Assembly (NCBI GenBank): GCA_020747015.1
Contig: JAGTJM010000009.1
Coordinates: 62,001-126,000 of the forward strand
Reading direction: 5' to 3'
From: Pyrenochaeta sp. MPI-SDFR-AT-0127
Taxonomy: Eukaryota > Ascomycota > Dothideomycetes > Pleosporales > Cucurbitariaceae
DNA length: 64,000 nt
Shown: positions 12,997 to 23,021 of the stretch, in pieces
How positions within the stretch are numbered: the stretch's first letter is position 1
How the letters are laid out: each line of letters opens with the position of its first letter
Position numbers and translations under genes: made by a program
The notes under the pieces: model-generated
What the model was told of the DNA's origin: nothing
Databases searched by the model: none
Seen by the model: the letters and a program-made list of their open reading frames with translations, nothing else

Positions 12997-13569
12997 CTAG
13001 CTAGTCTTAAAGGCACGCAAACTTGAGCAATTAGTGCACTGATTATGTTCTCTGATATCATATTTGGATCGAATAAGTAATGCTTCTGCCGAAGAGTTTC
13101 CATATATTAGTGTATAAGCTTTCATCCAGTGGCGCATATTGTCATAAACTTGTAAAAGCTCTGGAATCTTCATAGTGAACTTCCAATTTACAAGACTATA
13201 CTGTACGATGACAATGATCGCCCATGGCCACAGAAATCCCAGGACAAGAGACTGGTTGGTCACTTCGGCAGCTGCCTATAAAACCTGGGCCAATGTCAAC
13301 TTCTTGAATTCAGGTGAGGGGAGAAGGTTGTGACACAGAACATTAGGGATCTCTGCGAAGACACTCTACGATCCGATCAAATCAAAGTCCACTAGTTCAT
13401 GAGCGTAAGAGCGGATTTGAGTTGTTGCTGGGTTGTCTCTAACATTCACTTTTGTCAAGCATACATAGAAAGCACTTTTAGCGCGCCTATCCAATAGTAT
13501 TAGCATTTGGATGGAGCCCTTGCCTAACCGTGACGCCATGATATTTGTTGGGAAAGGAAGGTTTCGCAA
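12997..13569 (-). pseudogene. Possible gene relic, two short coding-like segments
   Basis: Two minus-strand frames look protein-like although they sit in AT-rich DNA. The upstream one has an ATG at about 13540 and begins MASRLGKGSIQMLILLDRR. The downstream one, about 13279-12997, contains LVLGFLWPWAIIVIVQY, a plausible membrane segment, followed by about 60 hydrophilic residues. A TTTATAG acceptor precedes the second segment, but I found no convincing donor that joins the two in frame. This could be a decayed or mutated gene, or chance. No family is recognised. Confidence 0.2.
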
Positions 13570-13841
13570 TTATCCCTGAAACAATGACCCTGAGCGGAAA
13601 GACAAGCAGATGATTCCAGTCGGTCGACTCGGCACGATGACGTCCAATCCACTAGCGCCACCGAAAATCACCGACCACAACGCCGTCAAAGTTCCGTCTC
13701 TATCAAGTCTTGTTTGGTCCGAGCTCGCTAGGCAATATTCGGGGACTCTCTCTCGGACTACTCATCTCGGGGCAAACGGATATGATCAAGTCACAACATG
13801 AACTACCATAGACAACGATACACACATGTCGTGTTAATTTT

Positions 13842-14642
13842 TTAGGCTCTTTTGATACTAGCCTTCTCCCCTCTGTCGTTGTAAGAAGAGAGGATGCCAA
13901 CCTTGAACACTCTACTAAATGACCTCCCCTGTAGATCATTCGCATTTCGCTGGCCACACAACGTCCAAAGCTCATCTACAAATGACTCCACTGCTCTAAG
14001 CGGCATCCACGCCCTCGACGCCCCCATGATCCATGCCCGGTGGTGCCAACTCACCATTCGTCTTGACATGACTTCCAATAGTAGCGTCGCATTGACCGGC
14101 ACCCTGATATCAGGCGGTAGTGCAGCAAATATCGGCTCATGTATCAATTCATCGACAAGTGAACGAATGATTAAACCTGTCCGCTGTCTTACCATACGAA
14201 AGAACGGCTTTGTGTAATGCCACAAATCTCTCACAATCCATCTACAACCTGCATGCGTAAGTACCCCCATTCACCCCAATAATCTCCCCATCGTTAAGAA
14301 GGTAATGCCTAGAGCTGCGCATCCACTTCTCTCAGCTCTTCTTGTCTGATCTGGCGAATAATTCACACTGTATGGGGCCAGCGCCCAAATTGTGAATTTA
14401 CCCTCATCTCGTGGTCTGGTTGGTGATGCAAAGAGGACTCTGCGGTCTATAGGACACGGAATTGCGCCTGCTCTAAACCACTCTAGGATACAAGGGCGGC
14501 CAAAAAAGTGCCCACAGCCGCCGGGAAAGATAATAAGTGAGTGATTTGAATCATACGGGACATGGCAGATGGGAGATGGCGTTGCGGCGGAGCATATTGC
14601 AACGGGCATCAACTTCTTACTGAATTCATCGCGGGAGAGCAT
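13842..14642 (-). CDS. Degenerate RING-type protein
   Basis: The ATG at 14642 gives MLSRDEFSKKLMPVAICS, then a RING-like module of about 50 residues: a PIC pair, CGHFFGRPCILEWF and CPIDRRVLF. A complete RING would begin CPxC and end CPxC. Here the first Cys is Ser and the last is Asp; Asp as last ligand is known from RBX1. The frame stays open to a stop at 14271. A second open frame, 14270-13842, continues with a hydrophobic and aromatic C-terminal region beginning CRWIVRDLWHYTKPFF. The two must be joined by an intron ending CATGCAG near 14249; the donor is either GTGTGA or GTGGAT upstream, both weak, so the join is uncertain. If functional it may be an E3-like or ligand-free RING scaffold. 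A frameshifted relic is the alternative. Confidence 0.5.
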
Positions 14643-15327
14643 GTCGGTATTGGAGTTTCTATGTGATATTTCGTGCTCGATTGGTGCTGCAAAGCACGGT
14701 CGCTTCAATGGAGTCAGAGATTGGCACGCAGCTTTTTACATTGTTGTCTCCAAGAATGCTCACAGGATGATAGAAAGCCTGTCGTGCGTAACAGGTGACA
14801 TGAGCTGGTTTGCTGCGCTGGCTTTAGTGCACGTTGCGATTTTCATTATCTGAATTGTTCAAGGAGAGTCCTGTGTCACATCATGTTACTTCACATGGTG
14901 ACGTTAGGTCGATATAGGTGCAATCATTATCACAAGTGCATCAAGTCGCATGGGTGCTGAAAGTTATGCCCTTCACTTTGGCAGTATACATGGAAGTTGC
15001 TTTAAAACTTGATTTTTTGCCTACAAAATCGCTCAACTCTTTCCTTTATTTCGCTAGGAGTCTTTTTCAACATGTATGCAAACAATGTGTAAGCTGCTTT
15101 GCCAAAGGGCAATCAATATTGCCAACTTTAGTCAGCACTCTCTTAAATATCTTGTTCACGGCCTCCTCGAACACATCAAGAGAATATGAAGAAAGACATG
15201 GGGGCCGTGGTCGTCTCTCGAACTGGTGTAGCGAAGCCGACAATGAGGAAGATTCAAAGTCTGACGTCTATTTGATCAAACGTATACAACCGTAAGATGA
15301 GTATGGAGAAAACACTATCTACAAGAA
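14643..15327. other. Spacer without a recognised gene
   Basis: Roughly 0.7 kb between two minus-strand genes. It contains only short frames on both strands, and no motif, RNA or repeat is visible. It would hold the promoter of the RING-like gene and the 3' end of the membrane/coiled-coil gene. Confidence 0.5.
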
Positions 15328-17168
15328 CTAGCTTAGTGTCAGTCTATCTTTTTTTGGGCACGGCATCGTCTTTGTGACGCGATACCCATTCGTCTTGCTG
15401 GGAGACTTTGAAACACCATCCCTTTCGTCATTATTTGGTGATCTCACTGGCAGCTGCCGGGTGGGAGATCTTGAGCCTCCACCTCCACTGATCCTAGGAA
15501 GCGTCTTTTGCGGCTGAATTCGGTTTGCTTTCTGTGACACATTTCCTTGCTCTTCCGTCAGTGAAGATGCTGATCGTTTGGCCAATGCCGTCTCGTTTAG
15601 GCTTTTCAAGACTATCGTGACCGTTTGTTTGCTATTCCTCGTGGGCGTCCCATCAGAAGCAACAGGTAGACGTGTCCTTCGTAGAGCCGGTGTGCGACCT
15701 AGCGCAGTAGCTGGCGCCACTGATGCTATTTTGACATTGTTCACAACATTGTTGGCCATTCCCCTGTTATCCATATTCCCACCGCCTTCGAACTCTGGCC
15801 AGCTTGACGGCTCTGGGGCCATCGGACGTTCAAATCAAAAGGCCGCCTCACCACCAGGGCCAAACAAAAGCGAGTTGAGCAAAGTAACTCTATTATTTTG
15901 GAGTTCAAACGATAAACCATTCGAAGGTGTGCCCTCAGCAATGTATGACTTCCCATTGTGGGACGCTGGCGCGCTTGATCGGTGCAGCTTGGCCGGTTTT
16001 GCTTTTCATTGTCGACATCTTCTCGCCACTCTCGTTTGCGTCGATTGATGGGCGTGGTCTCTCCAAAAGCTTGGTTTTTCGTGGGAGTTTGGACAAGGGA
16101 TACTCTATTGTTCTAGGCCTGCTGCAGAATGGACTGATGCTCTGAGTTCGAGTTGGTTGAGAATGCGAATAAACTGGCTAATGGGATCCACGACTAAGGA
16201 GTGTTAGACACAGCCTTCGAACCTATCGATCCTAACACCACTGATGTTTCACGAGGCGTCGTCACCTCTTGGCTGTCGTCAGCTGGAAGCTCATTGAGCA
16301 GATGATCATTAAGATCGTAAGCGCCTTTGCCTACCTGAATTAGCCTCTCGTGACGTAGAACTCTTGAGATTTATGTCCACCTGATTCTAGTGGAATACTT
16401 CTCTATCCGTCTGGCGCTGATGCTCTTTAGCATAATCTTCTAGTTCCGCCTGCTGTGCATCGTCGAGCTCCTTCCCAGCTTGCATAATTTCTTCCTGTTC
16501 CTTCACAGTCTGGTGTGCCGATTGAAGCTCCTTGTGTAAAAACTCTGTCATTTCTTGTGTCATCTGCAGTTCCCGACGAAGCTCAATGTTTGCTTCTTCT
16601 CTTTCATCTTTGAGTTTGCCAAGCTGCCTTTCGTGTTTGCGGGCCTTACCCAAGTCCATTGTCATAACAATTAGTCTTTGGCGCGTACTTTCTACCGCTT
16701 GCTTTGCCTGTCGCAGCTCTTGTCGAAGATCAGTACTGATTTAAGCGTTCTTCGGAGTAAGGATAGGACTTGTGTGGCGATATGTTGCCACTCCATCACA
16801 TTTTGACCTGTTGGGACGTTGACCACCAACTTCTTCTTTTGATAATAGCGAAGTCCATATGTGCCCGCACCCACGCCAACAAGCCCAGCAAAAACCCATT
16901 TTAGTACTGGGAGTTGCTCTGAGAGTGGGTCTTTTGCGACGCCGGCCGCTAATGCTTGTCTGTGAGTGGTAGTGTTGGCGGCGACAGTGTTTTGAAGCAG
17001 ACTGGCTGGAACAAGAGTAGAGATTGATGCGGTCTTGCTAACAGTCTTCACCACAGTGCTGGTAGTAGTAACAGCTGGGGTTTTTGTAACCGTAACAAAA
17101 TCGGTGCTAACTGTGGGCGCTGCTGCAAGCGTGTTCAAGACAAGTGGGTGGCCGATGGCGCAGCTCAT
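15328..17168 (-). CDS. Membrane-anchored coiled-coil protein, unknown family
   Basis: A multi-exon minus-strand gene whose exact splice sites I could only partly resolve. The first exon starts at ATG 17168 and encodes a Thr/Val/Ser-rich segment of about 90 residues, then one transmembrane helix (VLKWVFAGLVGVGAGTYGLRYY) followed by lysines. The next open segment, about 16735-16387, is a strongly helical coiled coil rich in Glu, Lys and Gln. A short acidic segment near 16.25-16.34 kb begins VGKGAYDLNDHLLNEL. Basic Ser/Pro-rich segments follow at about 16.17-15.95 and 15.83-15.33 kb, ending at the stop at 15328. The topology suggests a single-pass organelle or ER protein with a long soluble tail. 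The join between the first two segments lacks a good donor in the needed phase, so one or two exon borders are guesses. No named family is recognised. Confidence 0.5.
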
Positions 17169-17840
17169 TTTGATTAATGAGGCTGCCCTCTGAGAGATGA
17201 TATATCTGGTAGAAATATGAGAATATAAATGTAGGATAATCTGTACAACTTTGAGGAGTACAGAGTTCTAGAGTTATGCGCGATCGTTATTCTATACTAT
17301 GGTAGTGGAGAGCAGGGTCAGGGTATTGAGAAGTAGTATACAAAGGATGCGAGTGTCAAAGCTTGCCATGGAGCAAACAATGGTAACTGAACTTTCTTTG
17401 TCAAAAGAAGGAAATATTTGACGTCGCGGTTTGGACATCTTTCACTCGCTAGATGACGAGATCATGTGGTTTCCCACATGTGGAACGGATCCCACAGGAA
17501 GGGTGACGTTCCTGAAGATAAAGTCTCAATTTACAACCTCTATGGTTCTATAGGGGGAATATGTGACGTTCTCTAGTACGAAGCCGTTACCATATTACGT
17601 ACTAGGCACTGTTCAATCGCACTCTTCGGGAACTTATCAGGCAACCGAGACCTAGGGCCAAGTCAATAGTCGCCTTGTATGCAAATCATGTCATCAAATG
17701 TTTCTTGATATGCTCTTGAGTAGAGCGATGTCGCTAAATATCAAAAGTGTCTCGTTGCATTTCGTGCGCCATTGCTCTGCGCCGCAGAGGAAAACAAGCA
17801 TCCATGTTTAGATCCGTATCTGAATCCATGTACGCCTTTT
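17169..17840. other. Spacer between two minus-strand genes
   Basis: About 0.67 kb with no recognisable gene. Near 17.74-17.82 kb a minus-strand frame could form a short extra C-terminal exon for the upstream DEUBAD gene, but it would need a 38-nt intron, shorter than any other here, so it is not adopted. Confidence 0.5.
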
Positions 17841-18894
17841 CTAACCTGATTGCTTACTTTTCTGGCCCCACCATAACTCCGCCTCTTCAGCCTTCCATTC
17901 GTCATAATCACCAGCAGCACGCTCGATGACTGCCTGTTCAGCAGCCGTCTGCCATGTCTTTGCCAAATGGCCGTTCTTTAGATCTGCCTTGAACTTAGCA
18001 ACATCAGTACGAAAGCAATCGTTCGACATTGTGAAAGCTGTTGGTCGTGTGCCTTCAGTTTCACCGCCTCTTATCCGGTCGAGAAGTGCTTGATTTGAAG
18101 GGTCTGCTGGTAGCATAGATATCAGTGACATCTGCTGCTCAGCATTGAGGCTGGTCCAGGCCGGTCCTTCGAGAAGCATATGCTATCTAAAGTCAATTGT
18201 GATAAATTCTAGTGGGGAAGGAAGAACTTGCGTAGACATCAGCCTTTCCCAACCGACTAGTAGAGTTTGTTGTAATGAATGTAGGGTCGAAAACCTTACT
18301 GGCCCCTTTTTTCGCCAGGCGAACTTTCGGTGTTGGTTTTTCGTCAAAGACTTCGAAGCGCTCGGGAGCCTTGCGGCTCCGCGACGGGCGAGTACTTGGC
18401 GGCAGTGATGATGGAGCAGTTTTCTTGGACGGGGCCTTAGTAGCACACTTTCCGTTCTGAGTATCCTCCTTGACCGCTTCCTCGACGATTTCATTCTTTG
18501 TCACAGCTGTTTCACAGCATTCAGTCACCGCAACGGGCTTCAGGATCACTCTTGACTCGCTGGCAGCCCTTTTGGGCGGTTGTGTACTGTTTTCGCTATC
18601 ATCATATTCTGCACGAGCCCGTTTTTGGCTCTGCTGCGGCGCAAGATTGGCAGTCGTACTAGTAGATGAATCCGCCTCGAGCGCTTGTGCTGGCTGTGGC
18701 TGTCCAATCGATCTAGATACTGTAATTCCCGATATAGATGTTGTGAAGTCTATTCCTTCTGACTCTGTAATATTTTCAATGTCGCCATGTAGAGACGAAA
18801 GATTTGCCACAGGAATAGAGTCGAAAACTAGGTCGGGGTCAACGGAGGAGGGTGGCGAAGAGAGGGGGGAAGAATTAGGCGTGAGTTGCGCCAT
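17841..18894 (-). CDS. DEUBAD (ASX homology) domain protein
   Basis: Two exons, 18894-18232 and 18182-17841, give 334 residues. The N-terminal 190 residues are low-complexity and Ser/Pro/Thr-rich, with basic patches such as QSQKRARAEYDD and RPSRSRKAPERF that suit a nuclear location. From about residue 200 the sequence KVFDPTFITT leads into a domain running HMLLEGPAWTSLNAEQQ, then LLPAD-type and NDCFRTDVAKFKADL segments. This order matches the ASXH/DEUBAD fold of ASXL proteins and INO80G. Known DEUBAD proteins bind and activate UCH deubiquitinases (BAP1/Calypso, UCH37) on H2A-ubiquitin or the proteasome. That role here is inferred. The intron has to start GCAAGT (GC-AG class) to keep frame; no GT donor does. 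The domain is split by this intron. Confidence 0.75.
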
Positions 18895-19911
18895 ATTTTC
18901 TGACGCGTTTGATCAATTGAACTGCAATGTGGGAAACTGATTTGGAAAATCCCGGGGGGTCTTCTTGGAGGCGCTGCAGATATGGGTGATTTGCGAACCA
19001 AGCTTCTGAAAGGACGAGTGTCTGTATTCATCGATTAGAGACAAAAGAAGGGAAAGCACAGCAGTGGCAGCGGATACCGAGTCTTTTGTCGTGCAACGCA
19101 GTGATAGACCTAACAGGATGAAAGAAATGACATGGAGGGGGAAGGGTTTACGAGTATGATAGCCTTGGTAAAAGGCTGAAGCGAGTGAAATGCTAAGACT
19201 AGCAGCGAAAGCAGTGCCATTGTGATTGATAGAAACGAAACGTACCACACTGGTAAAGACGTCAAGCCAGAGTTACAACTGATCCAAGTGCATTACACTA
19301 GATTCATATTCATGGCTTTTTAATCGAGCAGATATCTCTTGAGGCGTATGAATGGTCTTGAGGATGACGATGGTCCCTGAATTGGTGGTGATTTGTGTAG
19401 CTGCCGCGCAATAGTAGCAGGTGGCTCTAGCAAAGCACAGCGCCAATTGCTTAAGATAATGGCAAATGAACAGTGAAATCTGTTAGCCGTGTTTTGGGCG
19501 TGGCTGCCTTTGGACGACCAGTTCTCAGGCGCGGGAGCAGTGAGATACGACAGAGCTAGTCTCGGCATGCTGTTTGCTGCCACAACTCTGTCTAATTTGA
19601 GTCCAAGGCACTGTTATATTCAAGATTGGCCCCGTGATGTATCAGGTCAACTAGGCAGCACTGAAGAGCCATGGCCCGACGCGGTGACTTGCGCGTGATG
19701 ATAAGATGTTGTGGATGTGGATGGTGGAGGTCCATGCGCTCCTCCGCAACCTTTCCGCATCGTCACCTTTTGCGATTTGGCGGCTTCGACATCGACACGT
19801 AGCCTCAACATTGCTGCTTTTCTTTCACGACTACAAACGCTGGAGAACACTATACACACGAGATAGACGTCTCTGCACCAGCAATAAGGCCTGTACAATT
19901 TCACCGTCGCC
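18895..19911. other. Divergent spacer between DEUBAD and sec22 genes
   Basis: About 1 kb upstream of two divergently transcribed genes. A 111-codon minus-strand frame (19248-18913) and others overlap but show no domain. It presumably contains both promoters; no specific element can be assigned. Confidence 0.55.
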
Positions 19912-20825
19912 ATGATCAAACACACAATCATAACACGGTTAGACGGTCAGTACACCGACTCCTCCCATGTCTTTGGGGGATTGGGCAGACTAACAGACAT
20001 GCAGGCCTAATTTTGACCGCTTCAGTTGATGATGAAGAGGTACGAAACTCGTTCGAATTCCTGCGACGCGCGTACAACTTCTTACATTTTTCAGACAAAT
20101 GCCGAATTCAATGAAGTCAAGGGCAAGGTCAAGCTCGTGCAGCGCCGACTGAACCGCAATTCAGAACCTCAGGCCAGCATAGAGAGCGGTTCATACACAT
20201 ATCAGTATGCTTGTTTCCGTTTCGCTCCCCCCACCGTCACGGTTTACGGCCTAGCGAAGCCTTCTCAAAGCACGAATACTAACACATTGATACAGCTACA
20301 TAATCGCCGATGAGCTATGCTTCCTCTGCATATGCGACCGATCGTACCCACGCAAACTCGCCTTTACATACCTCTCCGACCTATCTTCCGAGTTCAAGAC
20401 AACCTACCAACCACAGCAATACCTCTCCCCGTCATGCCGGCCATACGCCTTCGTCGAGTTCGACACCTTCATCCAGCGCACAAAGAAGACCTACCAGGAC
20501 TCACGGGCTACACAGAACCTGGACAAGCTGAACGATGAGCTGAAGGATGTCACAAAGGTCATGACCAAGAACATCGAGGATCTACTGTATCGAGGAGACA
20601 GCTTGGAGAGGATGGGCGACATCTCAAGTCGGTTACGGGAAGATAGTAGAAAATACAAGAAGGCTGCTGTGCGTATCAATTGGGAACTGCTATTGAAGCA
20701 GGTAAGTACCAAGCACAGGAACACATCTGTGACAAATGCTGCAGGTTGCTGATATCCGACAGTATGGACCAATTGGAGCTCTAGCCTTCATTTTCATCAT
20801 CTTTATATGGTGGAGATTCTTTTGA
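19912..20825 (+). CDS. sec22: ER-Golgi R-SNARE Sec22
   Basis: Five exons, 19912-19945, 20005-20039, 20095-20204, 20296-20701 and 20763-20825, encode 215 residues, the normal Sec22 length. The N-terminal longin domain starts MIKHTIITRLDGLILT and includes the YIIADELCFLCICDRSYP strand-helix segment. The SNARE motif spans about residues 125-190 (LNDELKDVTKVMTKNIEDLL, then GDSLERMGDISSRL) with Arg at the expected zero-layer position. A C-terminal membrane anchor (GALAFIFIIFIWWRFF) ends the protein. Sec22 acts in COPII and COPI vesicle fusion between ER and Golgi with Sed5, Bos1 and Bet1. The anchor is encoded by its own last exon. The early exons are tiny (34 and 35 nt), so automatic models could easily miss them. 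Confidence 0.96.
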
Positions 20826-21625
20826 GCGTGTACAAGCAGCATGTCGGCATCATCAGTGCATTTCAGCAAGATATCTGGTCAGAGGTCTTGGGCACTGTCG
20901 GCGTTGGAGGAGCATATCTATACCAAATTTGAATGTGGTGGGACGAACCATACCCACTCTTACAACATCTGTGTCCCATACTAGTAGTCCCCCCGCGACC
21001 TCATCGCACACTTGGTGGTACTAACAACGGCATGGTACCGCGGTACCTGAGCTCGGCAGCCGCGGGGGCTCAAGTGGAGCCAAGTTAGACATGAACAACT
21101 CATACACGTAACAGCTTGTTTTAGGGCCGAATGTGTATAACAAACGTCGGGAGCGTACACGCAGATTCTTGCCCATCTGACTACACCCGAGGCAAGCATC
21201 ACAGCATGCAGTGATAACAACATGCCCTCTTCCGATGGAATCCCAAGATGCGATTGGCTGGCTTTATTCAGCTAATCCGCATTCGGAACAGACAATGAAG
21301 GCAATGTTTCCTCCCACTTGCGACGGAGGGGCACGAAGACTTGTCAAGAGGAACCGCTTATGCCTAGTCTACCTTGGCGGACCCTTAAAAACCTAGTGCT
21401 AACTTCATATTCAGATGCTAGCAGCCTTGAGTTCCTCAAAGTATTTGAAGTCGCTCGGCCTCGGATCTCAGCTCCCCTCTTTTCAACCTTAAAACTCCAC
21501 CTTCTAAGCTGAGGCTGTTTCACACTTCGATCTGAAATCAAGTCATAGGCTGCTTCTACAAGTTCAAAATCAATTCATTTCGCTTGATCCACTAATTTCT
21601 CTCAATTGCAAGTTGTAACCCAAAC
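20826..21625. other. Spacer without a recognised gene
   Basis: About 0.8 kb containing the 3' region of sec22 and the promoter of the following hydrolase. Only short overlapping frames occur, and nothing else is recognised. Confidence 0.6.
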
Positions 21626-22464
21626 ATGGCCAAAGCCCACGTCGTCTTTGTCCCAGGAGCATGGCACGGACCAGTCTACATGGAGACCGTCACCTCGAAG
21701 CTTGAAGCTCTTGGTTATACGGTCCATGGCCGCCAACTTCCTGCTATTGGTAACCCCAACCCTCCCAAAGACCTCTCTGAGGATATTGCAGCTGTCCGCT
21801 CCATGGTGGAAGAAGCCATTGGCGACGGCAACGACGTAGTTGTCATTCCGCACAGCTGGGGTGGCGTAGTGGCCGGCAGTGCTCTCGTGGGTCTAGGAAA
21901 GAAGGAGAGAGAAGCTGAGGGTAAGAAAGGTGGAGTGACCAAGGCGGGATATATGGCTGCATTCATTGTGCCAGAGGGTGTGAGCTTGATGGACTCCCTC
22001 CCTGGTGTCTTGGACTGGTGGGACATTGATGTGAGTATAATCTTGTCTGAGAGCGCTGTCATTGTCTTTTGAACCCCTTACATCTTCAAGGCTAGCGCAC
22101 GTGCTTCGATGGGTTATCTTCTGACCAGCTGTAGGGACCTCACGTCCGCGCCACCGACCCTAATATCTTCTACAACGACCTTTCCGAGTCTGAGCAGAAG
22201 CACTGGCAATCGCAACTCCAGACTCATGCGCTGGCTACCTTTTATGCAAAATCTACCGGTGCGGGCTGGAGGAACATTCCTACCGATTACTTAGTGTGCG
22301 AGGACGATCTGGCCATTCCGGCAGCTGCTCAAGAGGGTATGGTCAAGGCGGTGAAGGAGGCAGGTGCTGATATCGAGATCACGAGAATCAAAGCAGGTCA
22401 TAGTCCGTTCTTGAGTAAGCCTGATGAGACGGTTGCGTGGATCCAGAAAGTTGCTGGTGACTAG
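21626..22464 (+). CDS. Alpha/beta hydrolase-fold protein
   Basis: Two exons, 21626-22030 and 22135-22464 (intron 104 nt), encode 244 residues. The start begins MAKAHVVFVPGAWHGPVY, typical of the small esterase-like alpha/beta hydrolases related to plant methyl-esterases. The nucleophile elbow is PHSWGG, with Ser 77. The acid is probably in VCEDDLAIP and the catalytic His in AGHSPFLS near the C-terminus. No signal peptide is present, so the protein is probably cytosolic. A Lys/Gly-rich insertion (KKEREAEGKKGG) sits just after the elbow strand. The next gene on the same strand, about 560 bp downstream, is an amidase, so a catabolic pairing is possible but unproven. Substrate unknown. Confidence 0.9.
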
Positions 22465-23021
22465 GTTGCAGCTTAATCGAACTGGGGTGGATAATCAGCT
22501 AGGTTCTCTTCGTGGGTATCTCAATAAATGTGTTCCAGACATGTACGTTTTGGATGCAGACGGGTTCTCAAGATGTTCATCAAGACTTTTTCCAAGGCAG
22601 TTTCTCCTTGCCAGATTGATTTACCAACCAACGACGACGAAACGTCCAACCCATGAATTTGTACCATGCAGAACATCCTGATAACCCTTAGGAACTGAAC
22701 ACTGCTCCTCTTAGAGCTGCTTTGATTGTGTAAAATAGTCTGGTCTACCCCTCACTAGGAAGCCTTGCATATTACATTCCGAGCTCAGTTCCGAAAGACT
22801 CGGCTCCCCATGATGCTTCCCCACCTTTCCAGAAGTTACATGGTATGACAGACCGGATGTTATTTCGGCTTATGCTTTTCTAGCCATAAATACACACAGT
22901 TTAGCTTAGAAGTAGAGTCACCATCGAAACATCTGCGTCATCTTAATTTCCCTGTTAGAGAATAGCTACGTTGTCTCACGTCCCCTCCAAGCACTCTTCG
23001 GCAGTGAACCGCTTATCAAAG
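22465..23021. other. Spacer between hydrolase and amidase genes
   Basis: About 0.56 kb. It holds the 3' end of the hydrolase transcript and the promoter and leader of the amidase gene. The amidase frame is open upstream to about 22971, but no ATG precedes 23022 in it. Confidence 0.6.

Noticed and set aside
17740..17840. Extra C-terminal exon for the DEUBAD gene after a GTAAGC donor
   Set aside because: It would require a 38-nt intron, shorter than any supported intron here; the stop at 17841 is taken instead.
18913..19248. 111-codon minus-strand frame upstream of the DEUBAD gene
   Set aside because: It has a hydrophobic N-terminal part but no family match, no splice links and sits where two promoters are expected.
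22971..23021. 17-residue upstream extension of the amidase
   Set aside because: It would need a TTG start; the ATG at 23022 gives a normal amidase N-terminus.
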